A stretch of 64,000 bases of DNA from Perognathus longimembris pacificus. Lineage: Eukaryota > Chordata > Mammalia > Rodentia > Heteromyidae. Numbering within the stretch: the first letter of the stretch is position 1; each line of letters starts with the position of its first letter. Positions 56,488-64,000 of this stretch are shown piece after piece. Under the pieces are notes generated by a model. It ran no database searches and had not been told where the DNA came from. It saw only the letters and a list, made by a program, of their open reading frames with translations. Where the stretch lies: assembly GCF_023159225.1 (NCBI RefSeq), contig NC_063171.1:9039886-9103885 (forward strand). Reading direction: 5' to 3'. Both the position numbers and the translations under genes were made by a program.

Positions 56488-56700
56488 CATGTAATACCGG
56501 GTCCTCAGACTCACTCAGATTTTTTTTCTCAAAGATGGTGCTCTACCAGTTGAGCCACACTTTCCGTCTGGTAGTTTGCTGGTGAATTGGAGCTAGATTA
56601 TTACAGGCATTTATCCTTTAGCTAACCTTGAATTGTAATTATATAAATCTCAGCCTCCTGAGTAGCTAAGGTTATAGGCATGAGCCAGTGGAGTCTGGCT
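56488..56700 (-). mobile_element. B1/ID composite SINE, reverse orientation
   Basis: 'ctctaccagttgagccacac', 'gctaaccttgaattgtaatt', 'aatctcagcctcctgagtag' and 'taaggttataggcatgagcc' in order. Confidence 0.85.
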
Positions 56701-56704
56701 AGTT

Positions 56705-58335
56705 CTATGTTTTAATAACTTAATGGTACTTTGTTTCTTCCCAATACAAAAGGCAGTAATACCAATTTATGAAAGCTTTTAGATTAAATTACTTCCAAAT
56801 ATCTGAATAAGAACTTCCACATCAAATGAAATTATGGCCTTTAGAAAGTATTATAAGCTACTAAATTAACAAGAAAGAAACACAATAGTTTTAAAGGATA
56901 CTTGAATGAGTATTTTACAGATCACTAATAGTCGCTAACATTATTTGGGAGATTTGGGAATAATCTGTTTTTTATTAAACTTATTTATTGTTTACAGTGC
57001 CTCGTGAATTAAGTCAAGCTTTACTACAAACAGATGCTAAGAAATATAAAATAAAGAGTTTGGCTATACTAAGTTCATTATTATCTAAGGGGTAGAGTGT
57101 ACTAGATTTTGAAAAAGTGCTCGGCCTTTGTTTTTCCAGAGAGCTCAGTTAGATGAACTGATAAACACTGAAAAGCATGGCTGATCTTCCAAAGACAAGG
57201 AAGCTGCCAAGTCTCCAAACAGAGTCAACAGTGAGGTGCCTGGAATCCAGGCTAAAGGTGGGCCATTTGCATGTAGAAATTACAATGCTTCAAGGGCATA
57301 ATTGCCCTGATTAGACAAAGGTAAATATCTGTCTATATGAATTACACTTTTTCTCTTCACTTGCCTTTATTTCGTTAGATTCCTTCATAAGCTATCACAA
57401 ATCCTTAGCCTTTCAGAGCGATTCTTTCATATCCTCTTCTAGTCCATGTTTTCAGAAAGTATTTGCCCAACTCATTGCAAATTGGAATTACTCCAGAATC
57501 TAGGTGAGATGGGTTCTGGTCCAGAAAACATGGAACTTGAGTTCTAAAACTTAATTTTGTTCAGTCATGTTCGTATTTAAAGCGCTGTATCCTGCATGTA
57601 CTGATTAAATGTGAGGGAGAGCAGTCAACCGGATGCTAGCACTTCTGGATTGTACTTCAAGAACAAACTCCAGGTTCAAACTGGTAAGGGAGTCTTAAGG
57701 CCCACATCAAGAGAATGTGGTGAGGATGCACTGGGCTCCAGGGGGCTGCATTCTGTATGAAAAGAGGACTTTTCATGATCCTCTTAAACATCAGACTTTC
57801 AAATAAATGTCATTTGAAGTCATGTTGTTTACTCAGCTTCATTGGAATGAGCCCTCCACAAACTGTTAATATTTATTCCAACTGAATGATTTAAGAACAG
57901 CCATTTGACTTGACAGAAGATAAATAGTCTTCTAAAAACAAAGGAGAAACGTTTGGTAGAAATGTACGATACTAACATTTAAAACAATCTGTCAAAAATC
58001 AATAGCACACTTTGCTTTGATTGTGGTAAATCATTTGGAAAAGGAGAGAGTTGTTATCAAAGCCATTTTCACAGGAAATGACACAAATTGACATTAAACT
58101 TAGAGATCTTGAAGACGTGAGTATGAACTCTTGGGGACAAACAACTTTTGAGAGAAATTTTATTGTTTGAGACATAGCACAATTAGGATGTTGGTAATGC
58201 CATTATTTGTGTTAGTTCTTATTGTTATTACCCTTGTTCTTTGGGCAGTTATGACACAGAAATGGTCTATGCTGGCATCTCTCAATTACAAAGTTAACTA
58301 TCTATGCATATCTTTTAAAGTATATAGAATGATGG
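56705..58335. other. Unassigned DNA, free of visible repeats
   Basis: 1.6 kb without a recognised element and without long frames. 57,100-58,110 has mixed composition and could be conserved non-coding DNA, but nothing in the window alone proves it. Confidence 0.45.
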
Positions 58336-58344
58336 TTTGACTCT

Positions 58345-58580
58345 GAATGGCTCACACCTGTAATCTTAGGATGGCTCAGGAAGCTGAGATCTGGAAGAAC
58401 ATGTATCAAAAGCACTGGGGGCAGAAAATTCTAGGCGATTCCACCTCCAATAAAGCAGCAAAACATGAATAAGAGATTTGGCCCAAGTTGTAGTGTACCA
58501 GTTGGGATAAAAAAAGAAAAAGCCAAAAGCCAAGAGAGAATACGAGGCCCTGAGTTCAAGCTCTATTACAAGCATGCCAA

Positions 58581-58608
<28 letters not shown>
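58345..58608 (+). mobile_element. B1/ID composite SINE with (TG)n at its 3' end
   Basis: 'aatggctcacacctgtaatc', 'caggaagctgagatctg', arm 'tttggcccaagttgtagtgt', 'gaggccctgagttcaagctc', then 14 TG units (58,581-58,608). Confidence 0.85.
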
Positions 58609-58613
<5 letters not shown>

Positions 58614-58714
58614 ACATATGAATGTACATGGATATCTATCCATCTAGATATAGACTCAGACATATATGCCTACATCTATTTGTAGATAGGTAGATATTTA
58701 GATAGATAGATAGT

Positions 58715-59765
58715 CTTAGTATGATCCTATTCCCAAAATGCCAATAAAATACAAATATCTGGCATTGAGTATAGATAGTTTAAATGATGTTACACATGAG
58801 CAAAATCTTTGTTCTATCTTCTATCTTTACAGACATTCTGACTTTGGTTCTTGTGTTTAGCAGCTACATGGATGCTAGACTTGAGGTCAAGTAGGTTATT
58901 TTCGATTAGACATTTTCCCAAAGCTGAAAGATGTCAAAAGTAGTGTGATTATTTTGGCCTAGTGAGTAGAGACAAATGAAGGATATTTTGTTTGGCATTT
59001 TGCTATACTAAATATTACTGTATTATAATAAATATTTCTTTAAAGTCCAATATCACAAATTTCTTTATTATTTTAGCAATATAAAAGTAAACTGTTAGAT
59101 ATTTGTAATTCAATGGAATAATGATGTTTCCTAAAGTGAGTGATCTTTTAGTCCTATGCTTAATAAATAATTAGAATGTTTTAAAATAAAAGAGATATAT
59201 TTTTGAGTCACTATTCAGTTCCTATCCAGCAATAAGCTTCCCTGGAGATATGATTGATTCAACTGATGAAGCACCATTTAAACAAGAAAGCCAAGAAAGA
59301 ATGAATTGGAGTTCAAACCATGCTCCTGTCAATACCACACCTGCAAAAAAGCAAGCATGCAACAATGATCCTGCCTTTCTCTATATTTTTCTTGCTCATA
59401 CTAGTGTGTAAGGCAATACTTAATCCATTCCTTCTACAGATATATTTTTAAATTAATATCTAAAAGATGTGAGAGTGTCAGGGAATATATGGAGATGATC
59501 GTCAGTCACAGACTCAAGTCTGACATAGTAAACTAAACAAATGAGACTCAATTTTCTCTGATAAGAGAATCATTACACAGAATGTTATAATGAAGAACAT
59601 TATGAACATGTTATTAAAATACTGAATTTCAGTAAATAATTGACCCATAGAAATGAAAGTGTATATAACTCTAAATAGGTACTAAAGCAATCTTCATAAG
59701 AGAGTTGTTTTAATTTCTTCTGCCATAATATTTTATTTATTCTCTTATTCATGTAGCATAAACAT
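58715..59765. other. Unassigned AT-rich DNA
   Basis: Nothing recognised beyond a few GATA units at 58,690-58,712. Confidence 0.5.
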
Positions 59766-59767
59766 AT

Positions 59768-59862
59768 GTATTCATTCAACATATATTTCATTGAGTCTTT
59801 AAAATGCCAGCCACTGTGCTTTCCCATAACTGAACTATACATTACTCTACCTCTTCATAGTA
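59768..59862 (-). mobile_element. L2 3' end
   Basis: 'tattcattcaacatatattt' followed by 'tgccagccactgtgctttcc' is the reversed L2 3'-end order. Confidence 0.65.
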
Positions 59863-59909
59863 ACGTATGCTTAGCAAGATACAATTTTATTTTTCCTGGA
59901 TATTTTTTG

Positions 59910-59927
59910 TGTGTCTCTATGTGTGTC

Positions 59928-59977
<50 letters not shown>

Positions 59978-60000
59978 ATAGAGAGAGAGAGAGAGGTGGG
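59910..60000. repeat. (TG)n followed by (GA)n
   Basis: TG units 59,910-59,975 (the last 22 uninterrupted), then GA units to about 59,996. Located at the tail side of the next reverse-strand SINE. Confidence 0.93.
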
Positions 60001-60019
60001 AGAGTGAGCATATGTGTGC

Positions 60020-60235
60020 TGAGACTGAGGCTTTAACACAGAGCCTAATCTAATGCTTGCTTGGCTTGCTTTCCGCACAGATGATGCTCTACCACTTAAG
60101 CCATATCTCCAGTTCCCTGGTTAATTTGAGATATAGTCTCATTTTTGTTTCTCCTGGCTTTCAAAGTTATCTAGATCTCACCCTTCTTGAGTATCTAGGT
60201 TTATAGGCATGAATCATGTGCTCCCAACTCATTTT
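60020..60235 (-). mobile_element. B1/ID composite SINE, reverse orientation
   Basis: 'gaggctttaacacagagcct', 'ctaccacttaagccatatct', 'tcctggctttcaaagttatc' and 'ttgagtatctaggtttatag' in order. Confidence 0.75.
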
Positions 60236-60354
60236 TATGACTTTTTAGAATAATGCAAATAACCACCTATATTTCAAACACTATTAAATTTTTATGCTAA
60301 ATATTTTCACAGACATAAGCCATACATCTAATTACATTTGTTAAAAGGAAAATT

Positions 60355-60424
60355 TTCCTTCCTTCCTTCCTTCCTTCCTTCCTTCCTTCCTTCCTTCCTT
60401 CCTTCCTTCTTTCTTTTTTTCTTT
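60355..60424. repeat. (CCTT)n/(CTTT)n array
   Basis: About 13 CCTT units followed by CTTT units, directly at the tail side of the SINE fragment at 60,425. Confidence 0.93.
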
Positions 60425-60480
60425 CTTGTTTGATCAGTTGTGGGGCTTGAAATCAGGGCCCAGATGCTGTCTTTAGCAAT
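60425..60480 (-). mobile_element. SINE tRNA-like arm fragment, reverse orientation
   Basis: 'tgtggggcttgaaatcaggg' and 'cccagatgctgtc' are reversed end blocks of the second SINE arm; the rest is absent. Confidence 0.7.
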
Positions 60481-60542
60481 TAGCAGAAAACATTGAAATA
60501 TAAACACATCAATATAATATTTAACTTATATAAATGGATTTG

Positions 60543-60740
60543 AGACCTAGCACCCATGGTTCATACTTATAATCCAGCCTATTCAGGAGGCTGAGATCTC
60601 ACAGACTAGAGTTTAAAGCTAGCCTGGACAGAAATAACCAGTAAAAACAAAGCTGGAGATTTGGTATAAGTGGTAGTGTGCTAGCTGAGCAGAAAACTTA
60701 GTAAGTACAAGGTTTGAATTCTAACTCTAATACCAGTGAA
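60543..60740 (+). mobile_element. B1/ID composite SINE
   Basis: 'acctagcacccatggttcat', 'tattcaggaggctgagatct', 'gtttaaagctagcctggaca', arm 'tataagtggtagtgtgctag'. Confidence 0.82.
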
Positions 60741-61159
60741 ATATAAATAAGTTAAAAGATAAATATAAAGTACTGTCTAATTATCTGCAATCATATGCGT
60801 GTTTGTGTGTGTGTAATTATTTATGTATTTGTTTTGGTTTATACATGACAAGAAGAGTGGCAGGGATCTTATTAGAATCATGTATATGAGCTGTTGAATT
60901 CTACCCTTTCCTTTTTTTGATGTTTCTATATGACTCCATCTTTGGCTGCTTTATGTATATGGATTATATAATGCAAATCTACAAGTAATCTCAAATTTTT
61001 GTTTTTATTATTTTATAAAATGGAGCCATATTTTCACTACATGTAGTTTCCGTTGTTGGAATTTTCAAGTGCATCAGGCATGCCTGTAAAGAATGGAGCC
61101 TGGTTCTGTTCAAGTCAGCAAAGTTTATCCAAATATGTGCTCCTTTAATGGCAGTTGAA

Positions 61160-61300
61160 CTTAAACTGGCACTTACTGAGCTTCTTATAATGCCAAGATA
61201 TTTTCCTTGATGCTTGGACAGAAAAAGATGAATGATAAATAGTCCTTGTACTTTAAAAATTCACCACTTATACAGCTGAGAAACCAAACATGTGAACATA
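61160..61300 (-). mobile_element. L2-like 3' end
   Basis: 'ggcacttactgagcttctta' then 'aatagtccttgtactttaaa' fit the reversed L2 end. Confidence 0.55.
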
Positions 61301-61304
61301 ATTG

Positions 61305-62224
61305 AATCAAAAAAATAGTAACCATGTTTATTAAATAGGAATTGGAACCAGAATGGAACATAGACCTGATTCTACCTAATTCTTCAAAAAGACTTGAGTT
61401 AGGTTTTATTTCTACAGTTGAGTCATGATATGTGAATACTTTTCCAAGTGAAATAAAATGAACTCTATTGAATAGATTGATTACCAAGTTCACGGAAATA
61501 AAATTAGTGCATTCTTGGCAATTTTAGCACTCATAAACTCTTACTAGGGCAGGAAGACTCTATGGACAATTTGAATGTGTGCCTGTAACATGTATGAGTG
61601 TGCATGTGTGAGTGTGGATGTGTGAATGCATGTAGAAAAAAAGACAATAAAGGAAGAGGTGACAGCAGTATTTCATGCCGAGATGCCACATGCTACAACA
61701 CTCTTAGAGCACAGTGAGCAGGACATAAGAGAGAAGGATTGTATAACCACTGGAAGATTCTGTTCAGGGAATTCATCTCACATGGTTTCTGTATTAAAAA
61801 TACTTCAACAGCAATAAATGATTTCTAAGACCAGTTAAGAAGAAACTCATATAAAAGATGAAAGTGAGTTTGGCTAGGAAGGGAGTAAGGAGATGGAAAG
61901 AAAGAACTCTGCTTTTAAGGGAAATAGGGTGTTGCCAGTAGATATGTTGTTAAACATTCTGTGTGCTAGGATAAATGTAAAAACTTCTTCATAAAAGCTA
62001 TATCCTTCAATATTTCTTTCAGCTGTGAGTCACTATAATGTTGTACCATTTGAGATATTTGTGCTTTTATAAGACTTAAAACAAATGTAATCATTTGTGA
62101 GACTTTTTCCCAAAGCTGATGAGCTTTAAGTATTTTTCTTTATTCTAACCCTTTTCTCAATACCTAAATACATTTTCTAGTGACTTTCAGTTTTCCTAAT
62201 ATTAATCTCTTGAATCTCTTACTT
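61305..62224. other. Unassigned DNA
   Basis: Nothing recognised beyond TG-containing simple sequence near 61,575-61,630. Confidence 0.5.
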
Positions 62225-62505
62225 TCAGTGGTAACTTTTTTTTTCGGATGGGGAAACAATGTTATGAAAGCCATGCCATTGGCCATTTCTTTCAAAGATC
62301 TGATGACATTTATTGATGTCAGGAAAAGATAATGGCTTTCTTTGTCTTTTTATTGACCTGTGCTCTTCTGATCCAGCTGCCTTGTGCAAACCACAGCTAA
62401 TTAAAAGTGTTTACTTCAGTGATACTTTAAGATAAATTTCACTTTATAATTTACCAGTGATTTGCTTTATGATATCTACCTTTGTAAACAGGTTTCTCTT
62501 TATGC
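62225..62505. other. Candidate conserved non-coding element
   Basis: Repeat-free, complex sequence with a cluster of factor-like words: 'aaccaca' followed by 'ctaattaaaa' at about 62,390-62,405 (RUNX- and homeodomain-like) and 'tgtaaaca' at 62,483 (forkhead-like). No open frame. Such words are common by chance, so this is a weak call. Confidence 0.3.
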
Positions 62506-62520
62506 AGACAACAGAAATTA

Positions 62521-62562
62521 TTAGGCAGGCTCTTTAACCAACTAAGCCACAGCGCCTAACCT
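62521..62562 (-). pseudogene. Tailless retrocopy of a tRNA 5' half (tRNA-Thr-like)
   Basis: A 42-base insert between two perfect 15-base repeats 'agacaacagaaatta' (62,506-62,520 and 62,563-62,577). On the reverse strand, after six extra bases, it reads as the 5' half of a tRNA: acceptor start GGCGCTG, the D-arm/A-box 'GGCTTAGTTGGTTAAAG', and the rising anticodon stem, ending in the anticodon loop. From memory it agrees with tRNA-Thr(AGU) at all but about three of 36 positions. There is no poly(A) tail. This matches the known class of tailless retropseudogenes made by L1 machinery from truncated small RNAs. Confidence 0.82.
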
Positions 62563-62824
62563 AGACAACAGAAATTAATTCAAAGCTGCATGATTGTTTC
62601 TATTTTCTACAGAGATCTTGTGTTAGTAAATGACCACCTGAAAACCATCACAGGCCAGACATTGATGGTGGTACATGTGTAGCATAGAGCTAAGAAACTT
62701 TCCAGAAATGTCCACTAGAAAATTTTATCCTTCCTGACTAAAGACCTGGAGGGATTCTTTTTTACATTTTCAACTGGCAAACTCATATTCAACCTTCTAA
62801 ATGAATCTATGACAATATTTTCCT

Positions 62825-62915
62825 CTGTGTGGCATAGGAAACCCAGTGCCTTGTGCATGCTAGGCAAAAAATCAAACAACACTTTACTACTAACTACTGA
62901 CACAGCCCTCAGCTG
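62825..62915 (-). mobile_element. ID-like SINE arm, reverse orientation
   Basis: 'ggcataggaaacccagtgcc' and 'ttgtgcatgctaggcaaaa' with 'ctactgacacagccctcagc' are reversed ID blocks; tail side poorly defined. Confidence 0.65.
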
Positions 62916-62919
62916 AAGT

Positions 62920-63560
62920 TTGGAATCATGTATGTAAAACAAGTTAACTCTTTTATGAAACTATCTGAAGAACTTTCTCTGTAGGAGAATGATGCAAAAG
63001 GACCCAGGTAGCTATAACGAGTGATTTGTACGTTAGGAAGAACACTTGTATTCTAACACTGAAAATAGAAGTGAAATTTGATGCAATCTCTTGGGAAACT
63101 GTTAGGAAACAATGGCAATAGTTTCTACCCCCACATCTGGCCCTCAGAAACATACCCTAGGGTGATCAGTAGGAAGTATCTCACAATGTTCTTGTACAGC
63201 AGCAGTATGAAGGCCCCTCGAGGGTTTCCCAACAAAATAGTTGTTGCTCACAGAACATTTATTGAACAGTAAAACAAATACACTTGCTTGTATTGAAAAT
63301 GAATGGATATTCTTAAGTTAATCTTGAGAAAAAGCAAAGACTAAGAAAAATACAAATACTGATTCAGTATTTTTTTCTTTTGTATGGAAGGACTCAGATA
63401 ATTAGGAACTCATACAATTTAGGCTGGCGCAATATCATTGTGCCATGCCTTTGTCCAGCTTTTCACTGGCTATAGGTTAGGATTGGGACTCACTTTCTAC
63501 CCAGCCTGCACCAGAGCCCTGTGCCTGAGTAGCACTCCACCTTGTATCTATGGAGAAAAG
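62920..63560. other. Unassigned DNA
   Basis: No gene or repeat recognised. Confidence 0.5.
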
Positions 63561-63564
63561 AGAC

Positions 63565-64000
63565 TTTTTTTAAATTTGCCATAGTAATGTACAGAGGGGT
63601 TACAGTTGCATATGTAATGCAGTGAGTACATTTCTTTTTTTTTTTTTTTTTTTTTTTTTTTGGCCAGTCCTGGGCCTTGGACTAAGGGCCTGAGCACTGT
63701 CCCTGGCTTCTTCCCGCTCAAGGCTAGCACTCTGCCACTTGAGCCACAGCGCCGCTTCTGGCCGTTTTCTGTATATGTGGTGCTGGGGAATCGAACCTAG
63801 GGCCTCGTGTATCCGAGGCAGGCACTCTTGCCACTAGGCTATATCCCCAGCCCCAATGAGTGAGTACATTTCTTGTCAAACTTTTTACCTCCTTCATTTT
63901 TCTCCTACCTTCCCCCCTCCCTGGCTCCCTCCTCACCTTCCCCCAAGTTGTACGTTGGTTTAGAGCATACTGTCTTGTGAGAATTGCTGTTGCATTGGTC
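63565..64000 (-). mobile_element. L1 3' end, interrupted by a SINE and cut by the window edge
   Basis: 'taatgtacagaggggttaca' (63,587) and, after the SINE, 'gagtacatttcttgtc' and 'ttttacctccttc' (63,862-63,898) are consecutive blocks of the L1 3' UTR. The element continues beyond the window. Confidence 0.85.
63636..63854 (-). mobile_element. IDL-Geo-type SINE, recent, nested in L1 (best copy)
   Basis: 25-T tail (63,636-63,660) and complete body 63,661-63,854. On the element strand: first arm 'GGGGCTGGGGATATAGCC' with tRNA-like A-box, B-box neighbourhood 'GGTTCGATTCCCCAGCACC', and second arm with 'GGCGCTGTGGCTCAAGTGGC', 'CAGAGTGCTAGCC' and end 'CCCAGGACTGGCC'. Perfect duplication 'agtgagtacatttctt' (63,621-63,636 and 63,859-63,874), lying in L1 3' UTR sequence. 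Transcription would be by Pol III from the first arm; mobilisation by L1. This copy served as the reference for the other members listed here. Confidence 0.95.

Noticed and set aside
63661..63854. Functional tRNA gene
   Set aside because: A- and B-box-like words are present in this and other SINEs, but no cloverleaf closes; these are SINE promoters.

Overview
The window is mammalian, AT-rich, repeat-dense DNA, and I find no host protein-coding exon that I can defend. The organism is most likely a geomyoid rodent (kangaroo rat, pocket mouse or pocket gopher group). Three well-preserved, TSD-flanked copies (15,561; 33,632; 63,661) belong to a two-part SINE whose ID-like tRNA half is joined to a second tRNA-like-looking arm. 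From memory this matches the IDL-Geo family reported only from Geomyoidea. A clean monomeric ID element (42,335), many B1-like/ID composite SINEs and rodent-style L1 elements agree with this. The lineage call is an inference from remembered family descriptions.

Layout. 1-14,570: unannotated AT-rich DNA with old SINE, MIR and L2 remnants and a 5'-inverted (twin-primed) L1 at 185-716. 14,573-15,296: class I-type solo LTR. 15,561-17,490: SINE cluster with one recent insertion. 17,508-24,963: near full-length (about 7.46 kb) reverse-strand L1 with a 15-bp TSD, decayed ORF1 and ORF2 and a GC-rich 5' UTR. 24,979-35,300: old SINE, MIR, MaLR and L1 fragments and a 172-base uninterrupted polypyrimidine run. 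35,535-37,200: two L1 3' ends in inverted orientation. 37,205-46,900: mostly unannotated sequence with L2 and L1 pieces, a recent BC1-like ID insertion and a 90-bp direct repeat at an L1 breakpoint. 48,270-48,662: MaLR LTR. 50,379-55,371: a young but internally deleted class II (betaretrovirus-like) provirus on the reverse strand with two LTRs, 6-bp TSD, lysine-type PBS and PPT. 55,378-64,000: unannotated DNA with SINEs, a tiny tailless retrocopy of a tRNA 5' half at 62,521, and a nested SINE-in-L1 at the right edge.

How the parts relate. Nothing here forms a host operon or pathway; the connecting theme is L1-driven retroposition. L1 supplied the machinery for the SINEs, the ID monomer and the tRNA-half insertion. 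Most long microsatellites in the window lie at the 3' tail side of a SINE, consistent with growth from SINE tails. The endogenous retrovirus is the only large open coding frame (595 codons, RNase H plus integrase catalytic core). It is defective: gag carries a stop at codon 8 and is truncated, protease is fused to the end of the RT active site by a large deletion, and the integrase C-terminus is frameshifted.
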